Positions 6,328 to 14,687 of a stretch of DNA of 63,744 nucleotides are shown piece by piece (positions within the stretch are counted from its first letter, which is position 1; every line of letters starts with the position of its first letter). The notes below the pieces were generated by a model that worked only from the letters and a program-made list of their open reading frames with translations, was not told the origin of the DNA and did not search any database. The position numbers were made by a program, and so were the translations under genes. Source of the stretch: Rufibacter sediminis (GTDB taxonomy: Bacteria; Bacteroidota; Bacteroidia; Cytophagales; Hymenobacteraceae); the NCBI RefSeq assembly GCF_014269285.1, contig NZ_JACOAF010000014.1:1-63744 (forward strand). The letters run 5' to 3'.

Positions 6328-8820
6328 CTACTTTTTACTTGCTTTTTGTGCCTGCTTTCCGCTGAGCTTTTCCGCCAGCAGTTTCATGAAGTAACCACCT
6401 ACCACAGAGCGTGCCTGGAAACCTGTTTTTTTGCCGTCTGTGGTTTCATGCCAGTCGCTGAGGGGAACTCTGGATGAGGTCTCGTTTGCGTATTTCCAGA
6501 CGGGTGATATGATGGCTTTGAAATCAGCGGGGTTATCTGCCAGGGTGGCCGTCCAGATAATCCAGTCAGACTTGGTGTAAGTCTTGCGGCTGTCCAGCGG
6601 GAGGCCGTAGGTGCCCTGCTTCTTGAGGTAATATTTTACCTCCGTTTCCCGCACAGTTTTCGGGAAAATGTTTAAATCCAAAATAGTATCCCAAGCCAGG
6701 TTGTACTTCTGGCTCCAGGTGCCTGGCTTCTCAAACGCCAGGGTGTAGTGGTCACCGTCCTGGGCCAGCTTCATCCAGTTCTGCGCCATCTCCTGGGCTA
6801 CGTCTTTGTATTGTTTGGCCACGTCTGGTTTGCCCAGCATGCCCGCCAGCATGCCATAAGAAGCCAAGGCTTCAATGGCTTTGACCGACAAGTTTGCGTT
6901 GCGGGCCAGGTGCCCAGCGAAATCGTCGGTTGACAATTGGTTCTCGGGGTCAAAGCCGCTTTTTTTCAAGAATTCGGCCCAGGTGGTCAAGGTAGCCCAG
7001 TGTTTTTTGGCGTACTCGGCGTTGCCCTCTGCCTTGGCAATGGCTGCGGTCAAAATAAGCATATTACCGGCTTCCTCCACGGGCATGTCCTCGCCATACG
7101 TCTGGCCGTTGGCAAACGGGTAGTTTCCTAAGTCATGCGCGGGGTAGGGTTTCTTCCATTTTCCGCTTTCACTGTAGTAGAAGATGCCGTTCAGCATGCC
7201 TTTCAACAGCTCCGGGTTATAGAGCAGAAACAAAGGTGCCGAAGGGTACGTTACGTCCACCGTATTAATGTACCCACCGCTGTAATTCTCTTTAGACAGG
7301 AACAACGTTTCACCAGTGGGGCTTTTCACCAACGTGTGGGCGGCGATGGCTTGTCTGTAGGCCAACTCACATAAATCAGCGTATTCTTTTCCGCCCGCTT
7401 TCTCGGCGGCCTGGTACATCTGCCTGTCAAAAGCCTGGCACTGCTGCATGATTTTGCTGTAGTCCGTAGAAGCTTGGGCCAGCTGCTTCTCCATGGTGGC
7501 CGAGGCGTTGTTTTTCCACCAAGGCTTCAGGTTCTGTCCGAAAAACTGCACCGAGTATACTTCATCATACCCCAGCAGGAAGACCTGCTCTTTGGCGCTG
7601 GCCCCCACTTTGCCGAAGGGCAGAATGGTGCTCAGTACCAGGTTTCTGCTTTGTTGGGTGTTTTCAGGATTGCCCAACGAGGCCGAAAGGAACGGCGTCA
7701 GTTCTTTGCCGACCGGCGAAATGTATTGAATGGCTTTGGCGGCAGTGGGCACGGCTACATAGAAATATCCCCAATCTATGCGCTCTTTCTCCCACTTCTC
7801 CCGGAACATGGGTTGTTCTTTGGTGCCAGTTTTAAGGATGGACAGCTTCTCGGCGGTGTATTCCTGGCTCATGACTTCCTGCTCCGGCGTGTTCACCGCT
7901 AGGTCTGACGAGGCTCCTAAATACACCTGCACCTCATGGCTTGCTTTGTCATTTGATGCTGCTTTCACGCTCACGTAGGTCACCGGCCGGGCCAGCACCT
8001 CCAGGTTGTTCAGCAGGAGCGGCGAGGTGAAGGTGGCGGTCACGTCTACTTTGCCGCAGGTGAATTGATAGATGGTCTGGGTGGCGTTGAGTTCTACGCT
8101 CTTCTGCACGGCAGGCGCAACCTTGGCGTAGGCGTTGGAGGCTACCTCCCGCACCAAGCCGGCATCCAGCAAACGCCCCCCGGCGGTATTGGCGACGTGG
8201 ATGGCCAATACGTTCCCCTCTTTCTTCAGCTTTTTAGCAATGTCGGCCGAAATGGGAATGTACTGGTACTGGTGGGCCCAGCCAGACAGGCGGTAGATTT
8301 CCTCGCCGTTCAGGTACACCTCCACGTCATCGTCGTGGCGCAGCTTCAGGTACAGGTTCCCGGTACCTGAATCGTTCAGGGAGAAGGTTCTCCGCACCCA
8401 AAGGTTACTGCTTTCCCAGAGGGTTTTGGCGCGGGCCTTGTCATCCCCGAACGGGGCAGGCCCATTTTTCCAGGAGGCCGCGCTAAACTGCGGGTTCATC
8501 CAACCGGCGCCGGGCTCGGTTTCGGTATAGGTGAACGAATACGAGGACTCATCGGCGGCAGCCACCACTGACTGGTATACTTTCGGCTCTTTACCCAAGA
8601 ATTGATACACCTGCCCGTCTACCTTCACCATGCCAAGCAAGGAAGCATTCTGACCAGACCAGTGGGTGGTGGGCGATTTCGCTAACTCGTCCCCGAAGGA
8701 CCAGACACTGAAATAGGTATTATGGGTGATTAACGGATACGCGGGGGCTCTGAGGTTTTGCGCGGTGAGCAGCACCTTAGGCAACCATACCAGAATCAAA
8801 AACAAACAGATTCTTTTCAT
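6328..8820 (-). CDS. Glutaminase A-like DUF4965/DUF5127/DUF1793 family protein
   Basis: An 830-residue exported protein whose signal peptide ends near VLLTAQ. The N-terminal part starts with LRAPAYPLITHNTYFSVWSF, typical of the DUF5127 region. The C-terminal half is the helical DUF4965/DUF1793 part, with YGLPLDSRKTYTKSDWIIWT near residue 740. The family takes its name from fungal glutaminase A, but in Bacteroidota PULs its members are uncharacterised and look like (alpha/alpha)-barrel glycosidases. Residues about 130-225 (LYLKLRHDDDVEVYLNGEEI and following) resemble the sugar-binding jelly roll of GH2 enzymes and appear to be inserted in the N-terminal domain. The neighbours are mannan enzymes, a sugar kinase and DUF1080 genes, so a carbohydrate role is more likely than glutamine hydrolysis (inference). 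Confidence 0.75.
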   Translation of the reverse strand: MKRICLFLILVWLPKVLLTAQNLRAPAYPLITHNTYFSVWSFGDELAKSPTTHWSGQNASLLGMVKVDGQVYQFLGKEPKVYQSVVAAADESSYSFTYTETEPGAGWMNPQFSAASWKNGPAPFGDDKARAKTLWESSNLWVRRTFSLNDSGTGNLYLKLRHDDDVEVYLNGEEIYRLSGWAHQYQYIPISADIAKKLKKEGNVLAIHVANTAGGRLLDAGLVREVASNAYAKVAPAVQKSVELNATQTIYQFTCGKVDVTATFTSPLLLNNLEVLARPVTYVSVKAASNDKASHEVQVYLGASSDLAVNTPEQEVMSQEYTAEKLSILKTGTKEQPMFREKWEKERIDWGYFYVAVPTAAKAIQYISPVGKELTPFLSASLGNPENTQQSRNLVLSTILPFGKVGASAKEQVFLLGYDEVYSVQFFGQNLKPWWKNNASATMEKQLAQASTDYSKIMQQCQAFDRQMYQAAEKAGGKEYADLCELAYRQAIAAHTLVKSPTGETLFLSKENYSGGYINTVDVTYPSAPLFLLYNPELLKGMLNGIFYYSESGKWKKPYPAHDLGNYPFANGQTYGEDMPVEEAGNMLILTAAIAKAEGNAEYAKKHWATLTTWAEFLKKSGFDPENQLSTDDFAGHLARNANLSVKAIEALASYGMLAGMLGKPDVAKQYKDVAQEMAQNWMKLAQDGDHYTLAFEKPGTWSQKYNLAWDTILDLNIFPKTVRETEVKYYLKKQGTYGLPLDSRKTYTKSDWIIWTATLADNPADFKAIISPVWKYANETSSRVPLSDWHETTDGKKTGFQARSVVGGYFMKLLAEKLSGKQAQKASKK

Positions 8821-8959
8821 AAACGCATAGATGATGTTATGGAGTTGTAAGTAAGCTCGTTGCTTGGTGAGGTCACCTCGATCTTGTGTTCAATCAAGCG
8901 GGGCATTGCTTCCTTGCTATTGGTCCTGCAGAGGGGCGGCTAAAAAAGGATTCGGGGTG

Positions 8960-9017
8960 CCATTAATTCTCTTTTGGGCCCGCTTTCCTGAAAATAGACC
9001 CAAAAGAGAATCAATGG
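8960..9017. repeat. Intergenic palindrome with about 20-bp outer stem
   Basis: CCATTAATTCTCTTTTGGGCC pairs with the right arm GACCCAAAAGAGAATCAATGG with very few mismatches. The interior (CGCTTTCCTGAAAATAG) is a variant of the recurring core. It begins 30 bases past the ROK kinase stop, which suits a terminator or 3' stabilising stem. Confidence 0.8.
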
Positions 9018-9047
9018 CTTCAGCCGGGCAGCCTTAGGGGCTTCTCC

Positions 9048-9956
9048 TTACTCTGCCTGGCCATTTAAGGCCTCCTCCTTTTCCAACAGGCTTTCCTGCC
9101 AGGAGCTGGCGGCCCCAATGAGCGCAGACTTCTCGCCTAATTCAGCCACCCTAATTTGAATAGGCAAGGCTGCTTTCCGCAGGTGCCGCATCAACTCTCC
9201 AGAGAAAAGCGGGTAAGCGTTGGAGATGTTACCGCCAATCACCAGCACGTCTGCAGTTGGGGGGTGCACCGCCGTTTCTATAAACTGCCCCAGGTTTTGC
9301 CCAAACTCATCAAATACCCGTTGGGCCACTGCATCCTTTGAAGCCACGTCAGCGATTTCCTTCACGCCTTTTACCCGCTGACCCGTTAGTTCCTGGTAGC
9401 GGCCCACAAACCAGCGCGTAGACAAATACTCTTCAGCGATACCGGATTTGAAGGGCGCATTCCAGAGGTCTGCGTCTTTCACCTGGCCGTGGTGGCACCA
9501 GGCCGATCCCAGTCCTGTCCCCAACGTAAGCCCCAGTACCCGCCCCTCGCCCTGGGCGGCCCCGCAGAATACCTCGCCCAGCAGAAAGCAAGCGGCATCA
9601 TTCAGGAACCTGATATCGGCGGTTGGTATGGAAAGCTGTTCTGCCAGCAACTCTTTCACATTTAGGTTGTAGAGGATGTCATACTTGTTCTGGTCTTTGA
9701 TAAGGGATACTCCCTTGGTATAGTCAAAGGGCCCGGGCATGGCAATGCCTATTTTGCTTGCGTGTGCCCCGTTGAACCTTCGGGTTTGCTGAATTACCTC
9801 GCACCAGTTAGTGATGATCTCGGTGACGGTACTCTGTGTGTCTATCTCTTTCCGCAGATAGCTTCCGGCAACCAAGGTGCTCGTTTCTATATTGATTAGG
9901 GCGGCAGAGATATGCGTGCCTCCTACATCAATTCCCACTACAGTTGAATGATCCAT
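9048..9956 (-). CDS. ROK-family sugar kinase (zinc motif absent)
   Basis: A 302-residue cytosolic protein of the ROK (repressor/ORF/kinase) family. Visible motifs are the phosphate-binding GIDVGGTHISAALI at the N-terminus, GIAMPGPFDY, the catalytic-type NDAACFLLGE near residue 120, and the second nucleotide-binding GLTLGTGLGSAW. The usual ROK zinc-binding CxCGxxGCxE is missing; the equivalent stretch reads DLWNAPFKSGIAEEYLSTRW. There is no N-terminal helix-turn-helix, so it is a kinase rather than a repressor. It probably phosphorylates hexose (glucose, mannose or a related sugar) released by the enzymes encoded just upstream. It lies 65 bases downstream of the GH97 gene and is likely co-transcribed with it. 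Confidence 0.85.
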   Translation of the reverse strand: MDHSTVVGIDVGGTHISAALINIETSTLVAGSYLRKEIDTQSTVTEIITNWCEVIQQTRRFNGAHASKIGIAMPGPFDYTKGVSLIKDQNKYDILYNLNVKELLAEQLSIPTADIRFLNDAACFLLGEVFCGAAQGEGRVLGLTLGTGLGSAWCHHGQVKDADLWNAPFKSGIAEEYLSTRWFVGRYQELTGQRVKGVKEIADVASKDAVAQRVFDEFGQNLGQFIETAVHPPTADVLVIGGNISNAYPLFSGELMRHLRKAALPIQIRVAELGEKSALIGAASSWQESLLEKEEALNGQAE

Positions 9957-10021
9957 AAATGATAAGCTTGTTACTTGTTAAAGCGATAGGCCTGTGTTCA
10001 GCCCCTTCTACCCACACTCTT

Positions 10022-11965
10022 CTATTTTTTACTTATAAGGGCTACCCAGCCTCCACCTTTGGCTAAGCTTGCCGTGATGGTGGTATTTTTGGTAACCGTT
10101 GTTTTTTCTGTTTTAAAATCCTCGGCGTTGCGGTCAGCGTTTATCCCATCTTTCCAGACCTGCATGGTGTAGTCGCCTTCCCCCAGAAAAGAAAGCTGGA
10201 AGCTCAAGTCCCGTTGGCTCCAATCTGTCATGCCGCCTATGTACCAGTCGCCGTTCTTCGCTTTCCTGGTCAGCAGCACGTACTCTCCTACCTTGCCCTG
10301 CAGCGGAATCGTCTGCTCCCACTCGGTAGGCACCTTGCTCAGGAACTCCATGGCCTCAGGTTGCTTGTAGTAGTGGGTAGGATTATCGGCCAGCATTTGG
10401 AGGGGGCTCTCGTACACCACGTACATGGCCAGCTGGTGCACCCTGGTGCCCATGCTCATGGGCTTGGACCAAACCGGTTTCCACATGTTTTTCTGGGCGT
10501 TCAGCATAGCCCCCGGTGTATAATCCATGGGGCCGGCGGCCATTCTGATAAACGGAATGGTGACATTATGCTCTGGGTTGACAATGTCGCTCCCTTTGTT
10601 CTGCTCCAGGCCAAGTACCCCTTCATAGGAGATCACGTTGGGATAGGTGCGGTAAAGTCCGGTAGGCTTGTAGGCACCATGGAAGTCAACGAGCATCTTT
10701 CTTTTGGCGGCCGCCTCAGATACTCGGGTGTAGTACCTGACCATTTCCTGGTCGTCTCGCTGCATGAAATCTACCTTTATGCCTTTGATGCCCCACTTGG
10801 CAAATTGGTCTAAGGTGGGCTCCAGCTTTGCACCGTCCAGGGCGAGCCAGTTTGCCCACAGCACCAGGCTCACCTTTTTCTGTTGGGCGTAGGCAGACAA
10901 CTCTGCTATGTTAATGCCGGGCATCTGCTTGAGTAGGTCCCGGGTGTCGCTCCAGCCTTCATCCAGTATCACGTACTCCAGCCCGAATTTAGAAGCGAAG
11001 TCTATGTAGTACTTGTAAGTGTCATTGTTGACGCCTGCTTTAAAGTCTACTCCGGTGATGTTGTTGTCGTTCCACCAGTCCCACTGTACCTTCCCCGGCT
11101 TTACCCAACTGAAATCTCCGGTAGAGGGGCTGGCCAGTTGGTACACTAGTTGGTTCACCAGCAGCTCCGCGTCATTCCGGGCCACCATGATGATGCGCCA
11201 GGGAAACGGCTGCGGGTTGCTCACAGTGGCAATGTAGTTCTCCCGTTCCACCACCCGCATGTTTCGGTCTCCGTCTAGCTGGGTCTTTTTGGGGTAATAG
11301 GGAAAGACACCTTTCACGCCGCCCGTTCCGTCTCCTCTTAACCACATTCCCGCATAGTCTAGCAGGTCTGCCTCCGTTACCAATAGCCGCATGTTCTGGA
11401 CGCTGAACAGGGCAGGTAAGCTGGCGAGGTGTTGGGCATTGATGCTGTCTGGTGAAAATTGGCGGTAAGCGCGTTCATTGTGGGAAAAGAACCCGTCTTC
11501 CTGCGGGTACCAGGCCTTTTCCGCCTGGTTCAGTTTAAAGGAAGCTACCTCAGCGGTTATCTCAGAAGGTCCTTTTCTTGTGGTGACCCAACGCCAGGCG
11601 GCCCCGTTGTTATATACCCGCCACTCCAGTGACAGGCCGTGGGCAAAAACAAGGCGCAGTTCGTTGAAGTTATCTTGGACCTCTTTCCCTTTTTGCCACA
11701 CCACCGGGTGTAGCACCTGATCTACCGACCGCTTGCTGGTTTTGGCAACTTTCCAGTTCTTCCCTTTCCCAAAATCAGTTTCCAGATGTAAGACCGAAGG
11801 GTTCACCAGTTGTTTGCCGTCGGCAATGATGGTATAGTAAAGGCTGTCTGACAGGGTCAATTTGACCTCTGTCCTTTTGTCTGGTGAAAGAAGGCTATAC
11901 TGCTGGGCGTGCACCGCCACGGCCGTCCAGAGAAAAAGAACCACAAAAATGCTTTGCCTTACCAT
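10022..11965 (-). CDS. GH97 alpha-glycosidase, probably retaining type
   Basis: A 647-residue exported protein (signal peptide ending near VAVHAQ) covering all three GH97 parts: the N-terminal beta-sandwich (YSLLSPDKRTEVKLTLSD), the central (beta/alpha)8 barrel (YVILDEGWSDTRDLL) and the C-terminal beta domain. GH97 includes SusB-type inverting alpha-glucosidases and retaining alpha-galactosidases. The segment GIKGIKVDFMQRDDQ places an aspartate at residue 399 where the retaining subgroup has its nucleophile, and YEGVLGLEQ provides the glutamate region for acid/base. This favours a retaining alpha-galactosidase or related enzyme (inference). Within a mannan PUL it could remove alpha-linked side sugars. 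A 280-base gap with a LacI-like palindrome precedes it. Confidence 0.88.
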   Translation of the reverse strand: MVRQSIFVVLFLWTAVAVHAQQYSLLSPDKRTEVKLTLSDSLYYTIIADGKQLVNPSVLHLETDFGKGKNWKVAKTSKRSVDQVLHPVVWQKGKEVQDNFNELRLVFAHGLSLEWRVYNNGAAWRWVTTRKGPSEITAEVASFKLNQAEKAWYPQEDGFFSHNERAYRQFSPDSINAQHLASLPALFSVQNMRLLVTEADLLDYAGMWLRGDGTGGVKGVFPYYPKKTQLDGDRNMRVVERENYIATVSNPQPFPWRIIMVARNDAELLVNQLVYQLASPSTGDFSWVKPGKVQWDWWNDNNITGVDFKAGVNNDTYKYYIDFASKFGLEYVILDEGWSDTRDLLKQMPGINIAELSAYAQQKKVSLVLWANWLALDGAKLEPTLDQFAKWGIKGIKVDFMQRDDQEMVRYYTRVSEAAAKRKMLVDFHGAYKPTGLYRTYPNVISYEGVLGLEQNKGSDIVNPEHNVTIPFIRMAAGPMDYTPGAMLNAQKNMWKPVWSKPMSMGTRVHQLAMYVVYESPLQMLADNPTHYYKQPEAMEFLSKVPTEWEQTIPLQGKVGEYVLLTRKAKNGDWYIGGMTDWSQRDLSFQLSFLGEGDYTMQVWKDGINADRNAEDFKTEKTTVTKNTTITASLAKGGGWVALISKK

Positions 11966-11999
11966 ATCAGATTGTTCATTTCCATTCAGTTGAATCTCT

Positions 12000-12014
12000 T
12001 TGAAACGGTTTCAA
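12000..12014. promoter_or_regulatory. LacI-operator-like 15-bp palindrome upstream of GH97
   Basis: TTGAAACGGTTTCAA is a perfect odd palindrome (TTGAAAC-G-GTTTCAA) 35 bases upstream of the GH97 start. It resembles operators of LacI/GalR-family regulators with a central CG. No such regulator is encoded in the window, so any binding protein would act from elsewhere. Chance occurrence or part of an RNA hairpin are alternatives. Confidence 0.35.
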
Positions 12015-12105
12015 GCCTGTTTCATCAAAAACCCCTCAAAAACAGTATTTGGTACTTTGTTCGTTTGTGCCTGCCCCTTCCAGTTGAAGCTGTTTTAAAC
12101 AGGTA

Positions 12106-12175
12106 CCTAATAACTTCTTTCTGTTTCGGAACCCTTTTTTCAAAAACAGGCCTGTAACAGAAAGTAGTTATTAGG
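12106..12175. repeat. Long intergenic palindrome, CTGTTTT-core family (70 bp)
   Basis: CCTAATAACTTCTTTCTGTT at 12106-12125 pairs with AACAGAAAGTAGTTATTAGG at 12156-12175 with one mismatch. Inside are TTTTTTCAAAAACAGGCCTG, matching the recurring core. It begins 70 bases past the GH92 stop and is one of the clearest members of the family. Confidence 0.85.
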
Positions 12176-12245
12176 TTATGCTTTTAAGGTATCCTTGTCA
12201 TGCCGAGGTAGATTGTACTTAGCAGATGGGTAAGAAAAGGCTGCC

Positions 12246-14441
12246 TCAGTTGCCTGTCACCACCCTTAACTCACCGCCGTTCCTGAACAAATCATGGGAT
12301 ACGAAATACCCTTTCTGTGCCTGGCCATTCACCAGAATAGATTTTAGGGCTCTGTCTTTCCCTGCTTTCTGAATCAGCACCTGCTTGCCATTGGGCATGG
12401 TCCAACGCACTTCATCAAAAATGGGCACGGTGACCAGGTATCGGTCATCAGCAGGGGAAAAGGGATATACCCCCAACGCATTGAAGACATACCAAGACGA
12501 CATCTCCCCGGAGTCATCCATGCCACACAAGGCCAGACCGTTTTCCCCAATGCCGTACAGCTCCTCCATGATGCGGTCAAGCATGTGCTGGGATTTCTCA
12601 GGCTTGTTGATGAAGTAGTAGGAGAACGGGGCCTCATGGTCGGGCTGGTTTCCGTGGCAGTATTGCCCAATCATGCTTTCCACGTTCCGGGCAATGTAAT
12701 TAGGGTTCCAGGGCAGGGTAAACAGGGAGTCTAACTTGGCCTCAAACGGTTTGGCTCCGCCATACATAGAAATAAGTCCGGGCATGTCGTGCAGGGCGAA
12801 AAACGAGAGCTGCCAGGCATTGGCTTCGCGGTACATGTACTCGTAATACGGGTACTGCGGGTTGAAATTCTGAATCCAGTCCCCGTTGGCCAAGCGGCCC
12901 CGCATGAACCTGGTCTTTGGGTCGAACACGTTCCGGTAGTTCTGCGACCGCTTCATGAGCACCCGGTAGTTGGCCGTGTCACCCAGGGCCTTGGCCAGTT
13001 GGGCTAGAGAATAATCGTCGTAGGCATACTCCAGCGTCTTGGACACCCCAGCTTTGCCCTTGGTTTCTACGTGCGGGTTGGCTATATCAGGATCAGAGAT
13101 GAACCCTTTCTGGATGTACTCTTCAATGTAAGGCCTCGCACCGCCTTTTACGTTGGCGTTGCGCAGAAGCAGGTTATAGGTGGCTTTCACATCAAAGCCG
13201 TCTAACCCGCGGGCATAGGATCCGGCAATAAAAGGTGCGGCGTGGTCACCGTGGAAAAAGGTAGGAATGAAACCGGTTCTCTCCCCCACGTCTTTGAGCG
13301 ACTTTATCACATCTACCGCTACCTCAGGAGAAACAATGCCTAACAAAATGAGGTTGTTACGGTACGTGTCCCAGAGGGAAGGCTCGGTGTAGTACTTGAA
13401 ATCGGCTTTCGCTTTATTGCCTTTGGCATCCGTATATTCTCCATTGGTGTCACTGCGGAGGGCAGGCCAGAGAAAAGACCGGTACAAGGACGTGTAGAAT
13501 AATTCTCTCTGTTTATCTGTGCCTCCTTTTACCTGTATTTTTGAGAGCAGGGTCTCCCAGGTGGCATCGGCTTCTTTTCTTATGGCTTGAAATGTTTTAT
13601 CTCCTATCTCGCTTTCAAGATTCTGTTTCGCGTTTTCTACGCTCACAAAAGAGAGGCCTATTTTCATGTCCACCACTGACTTCCCTCCATCTTTCAGGTG
13701 TAGAATAGCCAGGCCCTTTCGGGTATTCTCACCTCTCTTCTCCAAGCTGCTCAGCTCTGTGCTAAGGGTTGCGTAGAAGTAGATCTTTTCTCCTACATCC
13801 TGGTGCCCCTGCACAGCATTCTTGCCTACCTGCTGAATGCTCCATTGCCTTACGTGATTGTTGGCTTTGGACAGATCAAACACAATGCTGCGCTCTTTGC
13901 TGGACGGATAGGTGTACTGGTGATATCCGGCTCTGAGGGTCGAGGTAAGGTCTACCTGCACCTGATAATCTTGCAGCAGTACTCCGTAATAGCCTGGTGA
14001 GGCACTTTCCTGGGCATGGCTGTAGCGGGAGTAAAACGACTCTTTGCCTTGGGTAGGCCCAGTGACAGGCAGAACGGGGATGTTGCAAAGGTTCCAATGT
14101 CCTTTGTTGGTATGGGTAAAGGAATAGATAAGTGTGTCTTCATATTCATACCCTGCCCCAGACCCATATTCGGTCATAGGGCTTAACTGCACCATGGCAT
14201 TAGGAAGGGAACTACCCGGATACACCAGCCCAGCCCACACCCGCCAGTCTTTGGGAGGGGTATAGCCAATTATTTTTGGATCCAACAAAGGAGCCGTACC
14301 AATAAAGGTATTTACATACCGGGTATAGGTAGAGTTTTCATTTTTGCTGACTAGCGTTTCTGATTGTTTAATCGTTTTAGCACAAGAAAAAACAAACAGC
14401 AGTATCAGCAGAGATAGCGCATATCGTAACGTATTCATCAA
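12246..14441 (-). CDS. GH92 alpha-mannosidase, lipoprotein
   Basis: A 731-residue protein with a lipoprotein signal (LLILLFVFSCAKT, lipid-modified Cys near residue 20). GH92 enzymes are calcium-dependent, inverting exo-alpha-mannosidases that mostly cut alpha-1,2, alpha-1,3 or alpha-1,4 mannosyl linkages from fungal mannan and N-glycans. Visible family features are YVNTFIGTAPLL at the start of the N-terminal beta-sandwich, VSKTLEYAYDDYSLAQLAKA in the helical domain, GNQPDHEAPFSYYF, and the catalytic-base motif as GMDDSGEMSSWYVFNALGVYPF near the C-terminus. It follows the GH125 gene by 246 bases, in a cluster with GH76, and would trim side-chain mannose after backbone cutting. Exact linkage cannot be told from sequence. 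The start was chosen because it gives the lipoprotein signal directly. Confidence 0.9.
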   Translation of the reverse strand: MMNTLRYALSLLILLFVFSCAKTIKQSETLVSKNENSTYTRYVNTFIGTAPLLDPKIIGYTPPKDWRVWAGLVYPGSSLPNAMVQLSPMTEYGSGAGYEYEDTLIYSFTHTNKGHWNLCNIPVLPVTGPTQGKESFYSRYSHAQESASPGYYGVLLQDYQVQVDLTSTLRAGYHQYTYPSSKERSIVFDLSKANNHVRQWSIQQVGKNAVQGHQDVGEKIYFYATLSTELSSLEKRGENTRKGLAILHLKDGGKSVVDMKIGLSFVSVENAKQNLESEIGDKTFQAIRKEADATWETLLSKIQVKGGTDKQRELFYTSLYRSFLWPALRSDTNGEYTDAKGNKAKADFKYYTEPSLWDTYRNNLILLGIVSPEVAVDVIKSLKDVGERTGFIPTFFHGDHAAPFIAGSYARGLDGFDVKATYNLLLRNANVKGGARPYIEEYIQKGFISDPDIANPHVETKGKAGVSKTLEYAYDDYSLAQLAKALGDTANYRVLMKRSQNYRNVFDPKTRFMRGRLANGDWIQNFNPQYPYYEYMYREANAWQLSFFALHDMPGLISMYGGAKPFEAKLDSLFTLPWNPNYIARNVESMIGQYCHGNQPDHEAPFSYYFINKPEKSQHMLDRIMEELYGIGENGLALCGMDDSGEMSSWYVFNALGVYPFSPADDRYLVTVPIFDEVRWTMPNGKQVLIQKAGKDRALKSILVNGQAQKGYFVSHDLFRNGGELRVVTGN

Positions 14442-14687
14442 ATAACTCTAATTAACAAGGTGCGGTGTACATGATTTGGGAACAAGCACCCCTTATTTTT
14501 AGCTGGAAAACTTCATTCAAAAGACTTATATCCCTATCAGGTTCAGGGAATAACACAGCAAGGTTTCTCCTCTGGCTCTCCGCCTACCAAATTGGAATTA
14601 ATATCCTTAGGGGCAGAGAGCCATTTCCTATCATTAAAATAAACGAAAGGAGGAGCAAACCATTGACAGAATCAGTCAGGTATACTT

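Noticed and set aside
14573-14623. Inverted repeat TGGCTCTC/GAGAGCCA between GH125 and GH92
   Set aside because: It has only eight paired bases with a long loop and no shared core, so it was not listed as a structured element.
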